NCBI GenBank assembly: GCA_964035795.1
Contig: OZ038322.1
Span: forward strand, 16,291,447 to 16,355,446
From: Pterobdella sp. o SKG-2022
Lineage: Eukaryota; Annelida; Clitellata; Hirudinida; Piscicolidae
Direction of reading: 5' to 3'
DNA length: 64,000 nucleotides
A program made the translations under genes and the position numbers. Numbering within the stretch: the first letter of the stretch is position 1; every line of letters begins with the position of its first letter. Below the pieces are notes generated by a model. The model made no database searches, had not been told where the DNA came from, and saw only the letters and a program-made list of their open reading frames with translations. Below, piece after piece: positions 11,601 through 23,935 of the stretch.

Positions 11601-14600
11601 TTCCCGCCCAAGCTATCCTGCAACAGACGAGTCAATTTAGAATTTCGATAAGGAACGTGTGGAGTTTTTGCGTCAACAAGGGCTTGTATAACATTTCCTA
11701 ATGTAGATAATGATAGATTTATCTTGGTAGCTTCTTTAAGTCTTTGGCCAGTGGCACCGGTTTTTGATTGTCTTTCTGAACCCTTTGGTTTTATAATATT
11801 ACATTATTGAAGGTATTATTTATTTAAACTATATATTTCATTCTAATAAACTATACTATATTATACATTATAAGCTATTTTTAATGAGATTTGTACATAC
11901 AGCAAGATCGACTAGATGTAGCTTGCCTGCCCTCACCCTAGTTTTACCATCAGGGCCTTTATCACTGCACTCAATTGTGACAGTAAATATGGCGTGAGAT
12001 CTGGAGGAATTCACATTCATTTTTGTTGATCCCACAGATCCTATGATGAAACGGTGTTAATAGTTAATTAATTTTTCGATTTTTCCATAATTTAAATTGG
12101 GTGGCTAAAGTTGTTGTTTTTTTTCAAATCTTGCTTATTTATCTAAAAATTAAAGATGCCCATGATACTTAAAAAATAAAAGCGATTAACTGTTTTTGTT
12201 GCCAATAAGCATAATACGATCCATATCATCAGCATTGTTAACCACAAAAGCAGACAGGTTTTTAACATATACACCAACATCTGGACTTTCTTTCACCTTG
12301 AAATTGTTGTGGTTACAAGATTTATTTAATTATAGGAATATCCAATCAATATTATGGCAGCTTTAATGCTTAAACCTTTCGAGGTACGCAATCTCTAATT
12401 AAATTACCATAATCATATCAGTTTCACTTGTAATAAGAATAATTTAGAAAAAGAATAAAACTAAAATTTCATATTAAGTTTCATGATAGAGTTGTATTTA
12501 TCGAAAACTCTTTTTTTAATACTTACATATTTTTCTCATTTTATAAGCCTTCAGTGTCTTAACTGTCACTTTCCTCTCAAAGACTAATTTAAAATGTTCA
12601 AAACATCCTTATCCAATTCTCATTCTAATCTATCAAATTGGACAAAATCTCTTTACCACGTCAGTTTCAATATTCGTATCGCTCTTAGCTCTTAAAAAGG
12701 TCTTTCACTTTAATGATCAACCTGCTTTTCTCTTTTTGGTCTTTTCATATGAAACTCTCACTGTATACTCAAATTTTTTTCCTCTTACTGCATTTTCACT
12801 TTAAAACCTTGAAATTTCATTTTATAGCAACCCGCTATAAACGACATCATGTAATGTTATATTGGAGATAAAAAGAATTTATTAAAACTCTAGATTTGGA
12901 AAGATTTTAACATACAGGTATTTGGAATGATAATAATCGGAATGTACTCCAGCACGTACTTCCAAGTGTTGCGTTTGATCTTTCCCCAAGAGGTCCCTCA
13001 CTTCTTCGTTATAAAGCTCCAAGTAAGAAACTCGAACTAAGAACCTTGATGAAAGCGTTAATTTTTATACAATTCCTTTAAACTTATACAATTGAAATAC
13101 AATAAAACTAATAAATATATGGCCTTTGACTGTTTCAATAATATACATATATTTAAAAAACCATAACTAAACATCGAATAAAGATTTTAGCAAATCTTTC
13201 AAAGTATATATTTAAATATTTTGAAGTTTAGCTCTTTTATTATATCCTTTCAGAGTTTGGCCTTTATCTTTCTAATCTAATTAAGCGTCTAGCTCTTGAA
13301 CCGGCATCTCGTTTTCTTTTTATTTTTTATTAATTTCCTTCAACAAATTTATTTGAAGCTCTAATGAATGAAAGTTATTATAAAAGCCTCAAGTATAATT
13401 TGCGCAGAATTTCATTTGGAAATAATTCCAATTGACGAATCTTTACTTATATATATACATAAAATATTTTTATAAACTTACCATTAAGTTACATATAATA
13501 CAAGGAACATTTGATATATTTTTAAAAATTTGGTTGACGTAAAAACATAGGCTATCAATTAAATGCCTCATAGTAAACTTTAAAAACAGTTTATTCATAT
13601 ATAATAAATTTTTTACATTCATGTTTCACGTACCGAACGTCGTCTACAGACTTGGCGATAGCATCAAAAACATGGGCAAATGAATTAGGGATGATGCCTT
13701 TGAGTTCAGCACTAGATCTCTCACCCTCCATTGTGAAGGTTTTCCCAGCTCCAGTTTGTCCATATGCGAATATAGTTCCTAAAAATGGTAATTATAATAA
13801 TTCAAAATTATTAATGAATATTAAAGTTAGAAAAGTGTGGAAGAAAGCTATTTGTAACTATACAGACTAATTCTTACCATTGTAGCCTTCCAAAACACAA
13901 GAAACTAAAGGTCTGGCCACAACATTATAAATATCAACTTGTTTACAATTTGGTGAAAATACATTGTCAAAAAAGTATATCTTTGGAGATTCATATGCCA
14001 GGTTGCTTTTGGGAGGCTTGACACTAATACTCCCTTTCTCTTCGTCAACCTTTTGAATTAGATATTTCTTTTATACCATGAAATGGAATTGCAAAAAAGC
14101 CTTCTAGTTTTATACTGAAAATGGCTCAAAATAGTTATTTGTAAAAATAATTATTTATAATAATAGTAACTCACGTCAACAATGACAAAACAATTGTTTT
14201 TTATTTCATCTGAGTTAAGAGGTCGGCATCTTACCACCACTCTGACATTATCTGAGTCTTTTGTAGGATTTTGCTGCTGTTTTAATTACAAATAATTAGT
14301 TTTTTATAATAATAACAGTCATAAAATTTATTTCTCAATTTTAGTGGAAATTTTCTAATGTTTGTGTTTGAAATATTTTTTCAAGTAAAAAAAACTCAAA
14401 ATTAAAATTGAAAGGAATAACATTGGATAAGATTCAAATTTAGCTTTTTTATTTTACATCTACTCAAATTCTATGAATTCATTTGAAAGTAGAAATAATT
14501 TTTTTATATTAATTGACAAGAAAAATTTGTTAATTTGCGCTAGGGAAGTTGGTTTTAAGAAATAACTAATTTATTAGAATTTTATATGAAAAAAATAGCC

Positions 14601-14661
14601 TGAAACTTTAAAAAATTGATTATTCATTCAAAAATGAAACGCAAAAAGATAAAATTACCAT
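8660..14661 (-). CDS. KIF3A: kinesin-II motor subunit KIF3A
   Basis: Plus-end-directed motor subunit of heterotrimeric kinesin-II, which drives anterograde intraflagellar transport. Exons, 5' to 3': 14661-14659 (ATG only, tentative), 14276-14175, 14049-13878, 13778-13634, 13044-12960, 12296-12191, 12040-11901, 11782-11585, 11399-11304, 11191-11089, 10977-10818, 10747-10666, 10494-10396, 10305-10195, 9328-9203, 8878-8660. Phases are consistent, giving about 648 aa against about 700 in vertebrates. Visible features: [11 protein letters not shown] at the start of the motor; P-loop [13 protein letters not shown]; switch I NSSRSH; switch [28 protein letters not shown] at the motor end; neck [13 protein letters not shown]; coiled coil; and the KIF3A-type tail [20 protein letters not shown], which separates it from KIF3B. 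The acidic/basic hinge between neck and coil is missing. The 3' end is uncertain: it either stops at 8660 or splices at about 8697 into the micro-exons downstream. Confidence 0.93.
9422..9734 (+). repeat. dispersed repeat, copy 1 (in a KIF3A intron)
   Basis: Nearly identical to 33799-34212, in the same orientation. Both copies begin AACAGCAGAAATAACGACAG and end GGTTGCCATAGTCAGAAAAA.GTATTG. This copy lacks about 100 bases present in copy 2 (33917-34020) and a few bases near its 3' side. No terminal inverted repeat or open frame was found, so it is probably a non-autonomous mobile element of unknown class. Confidence 0.88.
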
Positions 14662-14980
14662 AATCGTGAAACCCCGCTAAAGACATATAATTTATTTACA
14701 TTAGACAAGGCTCACATAGTTACCAAGAAATCTGTTTACATTGTTTGATGGTATGTCTAAATCCTGTTTTACAAAGCAGTATAAATTTTTTCATCGCTAA
14801 ATTTAGTATATTTTTTCATTCTCAAATAAATTTTTAGAAATAGATTAAAATTTTTTCAAACATATTTAAACATTCGATTCTACTTTAGTTCATTATTATG
14901 AACTGTTTTAGATTGGGAATATTTACATTACATATACTATAAAAACAGTATAAAATCAACATTTGAGAGATTTTGAAATC
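14662..14980. promoter_or_regulatory. candidate divergent promoter region
   Basis: The interval lies between the tentative KIF3A start and the small plus-strand transcript candidate. A TATAAAA at about 14938-14944 is suitably placed for a plus-strand start just upstream of 14983. Nothing else regulatory can be assigned. Confidence 0.3.
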
Positions 14981-14982
14981 AC

Positions 14983-15172
14983 ATGTTTCAGAAACTTTTG
15001 GAAGGTAAGTAAATATATTCTTAAAATTACTATTACCAATAAATCAATAAAAAGGGAATGTTAATTAGTCAGTTAACCGTTTTCTTTTCAGTTTACAATG
15101 GCACCGCAATACACTCAAAACAAAAAAGGTTTTGAACACTTATACTCAAGCGGCGGGACACTCCAAAAGTAA
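14983..15172 (+). other. possible small two-exon transcript
   Basis: A good donor (GGAAG/GTAAGT, exon end 15004) and a good acceptor (TTTTCTTTTCAG, exon start 15092) frame an 87-bp intron. A TATA-like sequence lies about 40 bases upstream. Joined, the exons give only short frames: 21 codons from the ATG at 14983, or a 24-residue frame from the ATG at 15098 (MAPQYTQNKKGFEHLYSSGG..., stop at 15170-15172). Neither matches a family I know. It could be a small peptide gene, a 5' part of a larger gene, or a non-coding RNA. Confidence 0.3.
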
Positions 15173-15690
15173 TCAGAAAATGTATAATCTAAATCTAGCA
15201 AACACCGATTCCATCTCACAAAATAATGAACTTAATCTGCATTTGAAATTTGGTCGTTGAAAAAAAAGTCAGAAAGGATTGAGTGAATGAGAAGCAATAT
15301 ATAATTAGCTAGAAAATCCAGAACTCTAGTTTTTTCTCAAACACCAGCATCGAGTTTTTTTGTTTAGCGCGTACTTTTAAATGGTTATAAAAACTGAAAA
15401 TTAATCAAAGGAAACAAGCAAATACATCAATTATTGCGTCAACAATTTCTGATACAAAGTTTGGCGTGTCAAAAATATGGGGATGTAGTTGGCAAGTCCC
15501 ATCAAAAAGTAACTTCTAAAATAAACTTGGAAAATAAAAGTCAGCATAATAAAATGAATGATAATGCAACGCAAAACCATCTTCAGAAGATATCACATAA
15601 TCTAACGAGGTTTTAAAAATTTTGCTTTATCATGATGATAAATTATCTTAAAAACAAATAATTATATTTATTAATATCAAAAACTTATTC
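15173..15690. other. no supported gene
   Basis: A short plus-strand open frame (15434-15616) has no splice or family support. Otherwise this is featureless AT-rich DNA. Confidence 0.35.
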
Positions 15691-15696
15691 AACATT

Positions 15697-15875
15697 AAGA
15701 TTAACTAAACTAGCATATTAACTAAAAAGATTTGAATCAAACACATTAATTAACTGAATAATAATACCAAGCTTTTCGTAAGTTGAACTCACTTTATCAA
15801 GTATACAAACTTACAAGTTTGTATACTTTCACTATTCAGTTAATAAAAGTGTTTGATTCAAATCTTTTTATTTAA
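15697..15875 (-). repeat. foldback element, arm type B, with core
   Basis: The arms 15722-15758 and 15832-15870 (AAGATTTGAATCAAACAC...TTAACTGAATA) pair with each other. The left arm carries, on the minus strand, GUAUAC, UUGAUAA, GUGAG/CUUAC and GAAAAGCUUGG. An internal hairpin GTATACAAACTT.AAGTTTGTATAC sits at the centre. The outer end TTAACTAAACTAGC is shared with the elements at 29609 and 38955. Confidence 0.85.
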
Positions 15876-16085
15876 CATTATGAATTACTAAGTTTATCAA
15901 CATTTTCAATAAAAAAATAAATTCACCAAACTGTGTTATAAACAACTTCTGTTTCCATAATCAAAACATTATCCTATTATAGCCACTTCTTGCCATTTCC
16001 TGTTTTTCCATGAAGATATAAAACTTCATAAAGAAAACCAATCTTTTTCGTTTCTGAAAAAATAAATGTAGTAAATCATGGTATT

Positions 16086-16235
16086 TGAACGATTTGAATC
16101 ATAAACTTTTATTAACTAAATAATAACACGAAGCTCTTCGTAAGTTGAACTCATTATCAAGTATACAAACATAGTATATTTATTATAAATGTAAGTTCAG
16201 CTTATAAAAAGCTTTCTTGTTAGGTTCAAATCGTT
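16086..16235 (-). repeat. foldback element, arm type B, diverged
   Basis: The outer arms (GAACGATTTGAATC / GGTTCAAATCGTTTTC) pair. The minus-strand core reads GUAUACUUGAUAAUGAGUUCAACUUACGAAGAGCUUCGUGUUAUU. The right arm has decayed, but keeps the TAAGTTCAGCTTATAAAAAGC trace of the core. Confidence 0.75.
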
Positions 16236-17925
16236 TTCGCTTTAGGCTTATTTAGTTATCCATAGTATATGATTGTGCATAATTCTGATCTTTTAACACA
16301 GAGTACACTGGAAATGTAATATTGTTTGTTGTTCGTGATGTGATGCATCTTCTTTTTTTATCGCAAAAGCATATTTTATTTCACTTCCTTTAATGCGTGT
16401 TTTTAATATATATTACTTCATTTTGGTTTTCTTATCCAACATTTTTCTGTTGGAGCTGATAGTCAGATCGTTGTGTTCTTTAGATTTCTTTCATTTCTTA
16501 TGTTAATAATTCTTTTCAAAAAAAAGTATATAGTGGAGGCAAGAAGAGCCAAAATTTCGCCTTCTAATCACATTTGATAGATAATATAATTTCTTGAATA
16601 AAAATCTGCATTGTCATTGGAGGATATTAAAGTGTTATCATTTTATTTGCAGTCAATTTTCTTTGATTAAGTATAATAACCTGATAGACACATTTTTAGG
16701 AAAAGATACATTAAAATAGTTTTAACTCTAATCATTAAGCATTTAAACTTGAGATTGAATCATTCATCATGTTAATAGAGTAATTGGTGAAGAAGGAAAT
16801 TTTGAATTTTTCTGTAAAAATCTAAATTTATCTGAACAAAACTTTTATGAAGCTTTTGATAGCTTTACATAATATTTTTGACAGATTATTTTGTTTTCAA
16901 ATTTTTATATATTAACCATTTCTTAGAAGTCATTTGTATTGCATTTGTGTGCTTAGTAGGAAAGGACACAAAAACCTTATTATTATTATTATTGAAGTTT
17001 AAGGCTGTGTTTTCAGAAGAGAAGTTTCAATAAACAGTTTTTTCAATCTTACCAGAATAGTGAGTTTTTCTTGAAGAACAGTCTGTTTAAATGAAAAGAA
17101 GTTTGGCAATATTTTGAGTGATATTATTTGTAATTTTATGTGTTCAAATGATATCATAATTTAATAAACAGAACATAAAGTACCAAATGAATATTATAAT
17201 TCATTAGAACTAGAAACATTGGCAAGTTTGTTAAATGAAATGATTTATATAATTAGAGATTAAGTTAAATAATTTGTAAAACAATGTAATTAATAATTCA
17301 AAATGACTTATAAGGAATCTTAAAACTCATGAAAAATTTGAAGCCATAAAATTCATCAACAAGGATTTATTATGTAATTCTCATTAAAATTTCTATATAA
17401 ATTTAGAAAAACTAGAGGCCAAAAAGAATAAAATGGCGAAAACCCTATCAATAAAAATGATTATTAAGTACAACTTATAACAATTGGACAAAAGGTTAAA
17501 AAGTGTGATCTAAAGTATTTCAGATCACATGATGAAAAATCAAAACTTTGACATCAATACATTGAGACCACATTTAGCTTAGATATAATTTATTTGATGT
17601 GTAAAAGCTTAGTTCAGAGAATTTAAGTTATTTAAATTGAAACTAGTAAACATTTTTGAAGATTAAGCTCTAAGCAGCTGGTAAAGATTTTTCAACATAT
17701 CTATCCGTTAGCCCAAAAAACGCAAGGACGAGTAAACTTTGGATTAAGTCAAGCCACCGATTTTTACCCGCAAACTCGGTTTTTCAAAACTATAAGGGAA
17801 CTTCCAAAACATGTTGTGAATAAACAATTTATTTTCAAAAAACATTTGACAAAGAAACACTAGAAATAATTTACACAAACGCCACTGTCACATTAATTGC
17901 CATAACAAAAATTAATTACAATTAT
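16236..17925. other. intergenic, no gene seen
   Basis: About 1.7 kb of AT-rich DNA with a short TTA/ATT microsatellite near 16977-16993. The H1 poly(A) signal (AATAAA on the minus strand, about 17828-17833) lies at its right end. No exons were recognised. Confidence 0.45.
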
Positions 17926-18656
17926 TCATTTCTTCCCTTTTGCCACAGGTTTTTTAGACTTAGCCGCTGGTTTGGCAGTCTTTTTGGCTACTTTTGGAGA
18001 AGCTACTGCTTTTGCTTTAACTCGTTTCGCTGCTGGTTTTTTAATTTCTTTTTTTGTGGTTTTTGGTTTAATGGCGGTTTTTTTTTCAGCTGCTTTTTTA
18101 GTTGGCGAAGCTTTAGGCTTTGTTGGTTTTGCCGCGGTTTTTGCTTTTGGCTTCTTTGCTGTTTTTTTAACTTGATCAGCTCTGGCTTTGGCTTGTGATC
18201 GACCTCCTTTAGCTACTTCTTTCGTTTCTTTGCCATCTTTATCATTTCCAAGTTTAAAACTTCCAGACGCGCCAATGCCTTTGGATTGTTTCAAGGTGCC
18301 GTTTTTCACTCCGGCTTTCAATGCCATTTTCAAATGAGCATTCACAAGCTTCTCATCGGATCCCAACTTGTAATTTTGGGCGATATATTTCAAGATTGCC
18401 TGTCTTGAAGAACCACCACGCTCCTGAAATAGAAAATTTAATAAATGCACTAGCATAGCGGAACATTTTCATCAATTCGAAAACGAAAATAGTTTCAACA
18501 AACCTTTAAGGTGCTTAAAGCTTCTTTGACCATTTCAGCATATTTAGGATGCTCTGCCGGTTTTTTTGGCTTAGCGGGCGCCTTCTTCTTTGCAACTTTT
18601 TTTTCTACTGGCTTTTCGACAGCAACAGGGGCAGTTTCAACTTGATCTTCAGCCAT
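17926..18656 (-). CDS. H1: linker histone H1, intron-containing
   Basis: Linker histone that binds nucleosome entry/exit DNA and compacts chromatin. CDS exons are 18656-18504 and 18423-17926 (216 aa), interrupted by an 80-bp GT-AG intron inside the winged-helix domain. The domain reads HPKYAEMVKEALSTLK / ERGGSSRQAILKYIAQNYKL and on to GIGASGSFKLG. The tail is Lys/Ala/Pro rich with KPK, AKP and PAAK repeats, typical of H1. Replication-dependent histone genes normally lack introns and end in a stem-loop. This gene has an intron, no visible histone stem-loop and a downstream AATAAA, so it is probably a polyadenylated replacement-type H1. A frame on the opposite strand is only its antisense shadow. 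Confidence 0.97.
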
Positions 18657-18736
18657 TTCGATTAAATTCGATCGGATACAACTCCTTGCTAGAATAGATG
18701 TTCGTTCAGGAAAGATAGAATACCGCGCTCTTAGGC

Positions 18737-18750
18737 TTTTTTATATATAT
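18737..18750 (-). promoter_or_regulatory. TATA box of histone H1
   Basis: On the minus strand a TATATATATAAAAAA run lies about 80-95 bases upstream of the H1 ATG. That leaves a short 5' UTR, as expected for a histone promoter. Confidence 0.6.
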
Positions 18751-18779
18751 ACTGCGAAGCCCGACCTTATTGAAGACTC

Positions 18780-21700
18780 GCGATATTTTTTTCGTATGAA
18801 ATAGCTGAGTGCTAGCTTTGAGAACGATACTGTGCTTATATCGGTCTACCTTTTTTTAAATATTTACTTTCCTGTGAACTTTAGGTTTTTGAAATTTAAA
18901 TATTTATATACAAGAATGTTTGTTTCATCTGAAAATATTTTTTTTCAAATTTTTTCGTTAAAAACAATTCGTCAATTTTAGTGTTAATTTGGTTAACTGT
19001 GTGAATCGTTTCAACAGTCTTCTATATATTCATGTTTTTGCGAAATACTATCGAAAATAAAAATTATAAATTTTTATTATCGTGAAGAAATGTCTTTAAT
19101 CAATAATTTCACGTTGCTTTTTTCGAAATATTATTGATAGATTTTGAGTAAATTGCAATCATGTAGACCCATGTAAGCACAATTCATCTGCGCGTTTTCA
19201 TATTACTTCTCTATATAAAAATGGAAAATCAAGATTATCATTAATAAAATAAATTTAAAGAATATTTTAAGCTAATGGCAACATCATAGTTTGTAACTTC
19301 AACCTATTAATATTCAAAATTTTTGAATTTGAATATATAAACAAATAAAAATGTAGTTTTATACCATATTCCGTAGTCTATCTGATATTGCTTCAAGTTT
19401 ATGTGTTAATATTTATTTTATTATAATATTTTGAAAAATTTTTTTAAATTTATTTTCGAGTTTGAAAAGTTTTATGGAAATTATGTTAAATTCAGAAAAA
19501 TTTTATTTGAGAGAGATTAAAGTTTATGAGCCTCAGTTTGTTGCATTATAAAGCAAGGCACAACCAGAACATGACCCTACTAATACAAAATTATGCCAGA
19601 AAATTAAAAATACCAATATCTAGAATAAATTACATTTGTAAATATTATGACATAGCAACTCGTCATTAATAATATTATTAATGCCAATTGTGTTTCACAC
19701 AAGACAGCAATAAATGTCTCCACAACGGCTGTAATGGATCAGTTTGTGATGGTGCTCCAAGTCTATTTCATGTATTTGATGTCTGTTTCCACTTCTTGGT
19801 GTCATGTTGTTTTTGGACTGCCCAGCTCTTTTTCATAATCAACAATAGTCTATTTTAACTGGAATCTTTTTCTCTCACAACATGGTTATTCATCGTGCAG
19901 TTTTTTAATGATGGTAGGCAAATCTTCGTGGTAATGACATTTAAAAAGGTTATGTCTTGAGATGGAAATGACAAATTTCATGATTAAAACACCAAAAAGC
20001 TTTACTATCTCTGTTCGTTGTTTATTTATAAATTATGAATAAAATCTATTTTTTAGAGATCAATATTGTTAAATATCATTAATATTTTTTTGTATTCTAT
20101 AAATGCTGTACAATTGAATGTTTAGATGTAAAATATTCAAATAATATCAATAATACAATCATGGTTATGAGTTCAAATTATACAAAAGTATTTTCGTTTG
20201 TAAAATAGTAGAAGACTATTTCAGGGTAAAAGTTACAGAGTATTATTCCAAAGCATCCTTCAAACACGAAAAAAGAGATTCCATACACCTCATAGCGATA
20301 AATTTTCTGTTATTATCAGATTAAATTGTTGATAGAAACCCGTATAAGTTTTCGACATTGATAACTTATCTCGAATGTCGTTTGTGGCAATGAGCATTAG
20401 AACTGATACTTAGTGTTCGTCGTTACGTTGTCATTCAACGCTGTTTGAACTTGAAATTAATAGTTTATTAAATAATGTTTAACGTTAGCGATTGTTTATC
20501 TTTATGTTTCTGTCACTATTTTTGGTAGGCAAATAAGATGTGATTCCAGAAATCTCTTGTTTATGTGTTTTTAAAACTACCCACATTTGAAACAGGAAGA
20601 TTTTCAGTTTTCGACTTCATTTAAATATTGATTTTGATTTTAGAAAAGATTTCAGCTTTTGAAAATTTTAAAATATAATGTTATTTTAAAAACCGCAACT
20701 GTGTATTTGAGGAGATGAACGTGGAAAAGTTAATGTTCTCATATCACTTTTTGGAAGGAATCATCAACATCCAACCTTTTTTAGCATAGGCACTTGTGAA
20801 AGGAACTTAACCAAAATAAATACTTTTTTCTTCATTTATGATATTATGATATATTCAGAAAATTTTTTTTTAAAAAGGTTTGATGGGAATTAAAAAGTTT
20901 AGAAACAATTTTTAAAAAATCAGTTAATATGTATATTTTAATTTATTTAAAATATAAATTTTTTCTTTAAGTTGAAGCAACTTGAAAATTTTGAATCTAG
21001 TGGACTACTAGTGACATAAACATTTTCTTTGACTTATGAAGTGAAGATTACTTATACTGATGAGCCTTTGATGTTGAGTTATGTTATTTAAAACTCTCAA
21101 TGACCATTCCAAGATCAAATTTGCATTTTTTATTGTTGCGATTGGATAAAATATTCAAACAATATTCATGATAAAGTCTGATAAATGTTATTTTCTTTTC
21201 TAAATTTCTTTAGAATGTTAGTAGTCTAAAGCCTTCAAAAGAATATATAGCGAATAGAGTTGTTTGGAAAAGGTCATTTTGGTTAACGAAATATTAAAAT
21301 TTTGTTGCCCTAACGCCCCAATTTGGTTTAGTTTCAAGTGAATATATAAAATAAAGAGGTCAACAAATAAAATACAGATTTAAAAGTGATTATAATGTGA
21401 TTAGATCAAAATCTTGAAGTGTCTCAGATGCTCGTTGCCACATTAACACAAAAAACTTCATTCAACTGATAGTGTGAATTTTTGCAATAAAATGAAAATC
21501 AGAACATGAATTTTATACGAATTGAACTCATGTTAACTTTTAAATTAAATGTTCCTAAAAGAAAGAACTTTTCAGATAGGCATGGCTGATGTAAGCTTCA
21601 TCAGTTAATGATTTTGAGCGGAATCTTTCAACATAATGTAAAATAACTCTTAAAAACTCTGATGTGCTAGAATGAATTAAAGTGATATCACAAATTATAA

Positions 21701-23760
21701 CTTTTTATGAAGTGTTCTTTACAAGTTCGAAAAAAGCTCAAAATTTTTAGAATTTGTTTACTAAATTTTCCACTAGATACTTCACTAATGTAATTTAAAA
21801 AAAGAAGACTTAGATTTTGAAATTGAGTCAAATCAAGTCAAAGTGAAGTAACTCGATTCAAGTCTTTGTCTTTTTAGCGCCTTTTTTGGAAGCCCAAGGA
21901 TTATTACGATTGTGTATTGGAAAACTTCGGAAGGGGTGTAAACCATGAAGAAAAATTTGAAAAGAGCAAAGTTATTGAATTTTTTTTTTGAATGATATCA
22001 TAATCATAATCAATTGGTAGCATAATCAATTGTCGACCTACTTTTCAAAATGACGAAATCGTCCTAAAATATTTCTTAATAACAAATGACATAATTTGAA
22101 AATTTGAAAGAAAAAAATCTTAAAACATCAAAAAGAAACAACATGGAGCTAATAATGTTTGAAGACAGGGCGATTCTCAAGGCTGCGTTAACAAAACTAA
22201 TACCGCATGACCTAGATCATAACGAAAAATTCCATACAAAAAAACACTGAAAAATAAAAAAGATTATACATTTTCAAATATACATACAAAAAATAATGTT
22301 ATTAACCCTGCAAAAGCTGCATCGTACGTGAACCAATGAAAATCGAGGATGAAAATTGTTGATTTGCCATTTTCTAAAAATAGATTTTTCACAAAATTAC
22401 TCAAAAGGTTTCCAACTAGCACTTTCACCACGAATTAACATTTTAAATTGGTTAAACATGGGGTTATTGGTTAAAATTTTCAAAAATTCTATATATGCTT
22501 GTTGACGATATCTACGAAATGGCAAAATATTAAGTAGCGGATTGAAGATAAAAAATACTTGTGAAAATTGTGAAAACAAAAATTTCAAAACTTTACACGC
22601 GTTAAAACGGGAGAATGAATGTAATTTACTTTGAAACTCATTTAAATTTATTATATTTTCAATATATTTATAAAAAACTAGAGAAGTGTGACTTTTTCAT
22701 GGTTTTCGAGTATAATAATTCTTAAAAATAAAAACGCTTTTCGGTTTGTTTAATATCATGAAGGTTTTCGTGAGTCACGATTTTCAAACTTTATAAAATA
22801 TGACATTCACTGAATTCAATATTGGTTATATATTGAATACGGGGAAACGTACGTCGAAACGATAACAAAAAACACAGCTAGTATTGAAGCTGTGAATGGC
22901 GCGATATTTGAATTTCAAACAGCACTTCGCTTGTTGCTAGCGGTTTGAACTGGCCGCTAAAATACATGAAATTTTCTCAATTTGATTATTTTATAATGTA
23001 TTATACTATTTTTGGAATTTTTTATTAAAATTTTGTAAACTGTACTTCAACTATTTGTAGAGTTTAATATGGATATATATACTAAGATGCTTCTTTGGGC
23101 CAGATTTGATGAATTACTAAAGTAAATTTTAATACCTGTTCAAGTGAATAGTTCCTTCGATATCATTTTTATTATTTGAATTCAAGAAAAGACTAAACTT
23201 TTTAAGCATTTATAGAAATTTGGGCAAAAATAATGAGTAGAAAAATAATTATTATCATAAAAAATTATGGAAAATTTTGGTTTAATATATCATTCGGTAT
23301 GCCAGTTAGTCCTACCGTTATATTTTAAATATATTATGCATTAATATTGAAAAAACTAACGATAATATCAGAAGCTTGAAATCATTTATAGTAAAAAATT
23401 TCCACAACCAGTATGTGACTTAATATACCCAGAAGCTGAACAGTTAAGCCGCCGTCACTTGTTTTTTATCTATCAGTTTTTAAATGTTTATACAATAATA
23501 GAATGCAATGTGGTTTATTTTAATAATTATTTTATTATTTTTAATTTTTCAATAATTAATATAATTTAAAAAAACTCCAACTTCTAATGATAGAGTTGAA
23601 ATAATAGTTAATTTAGCTTTCTTCATGACTAATAATATTAGTGAGAATTACTTACCATTTATTAAAAAACGAGGATCTTTTTTTGTTTATATTATCTTAA
23701 CTGTAAATAGATCAAGTAGAAAAATTTTTGCTGATATAATAACGTTATATATGAAAAAAC
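18780..23760. other. gene-poor region
   Basis: About 5 kb with no exon chain that I can support. The stretch 19690-19960 has a less biased composition and may be a relic of an old mobile element or exon. No intact frame remains. Small open frames elsewhere lack splice or family support. Confidence 0.5.
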
Positions 23761-23767
23761 TGAAAAG

Positions 23768-23935
23768 TTTTCGATTGATTAACTCAAGGAACCTATTAAC
23801 GAAACAATTTGAATAATAACACGAAGCTTTTCGAAAGTTGAACTCACATTATTAAGTATACAAACTTTTCAATTGAATCTTAAAACATTCTATATAAGGT
23901 TCAGTAGTGAATTAGTAAAAATCAATTGAAACCAT
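23768..23935 (-). repeat. foldback element, arm type B, degenerate
   Basis: The minus-strand core is GUAUACUUAAUAAUGUGAGUUCAACUUUCGAAAAGCUUCGUGUUAUUAUUC, with the same spacing as the other copies. The outer arms (near TCGATTGATTAACTC and ATTAGTAAAAATCAATTGAAA) are only partly complementary. Confidence 0.65.

Noticed and set aside
17972..18175. Phe/Ala-rich plus-strand frame
   Set aside because: Antisense of the Lys/Ala-rich histone H1 tail.
19690..19960. Possible coding exon or transposon domain
   Set aside because: Composition is less AT-biased, but no frame stays open long enough and no motif is recognisable.
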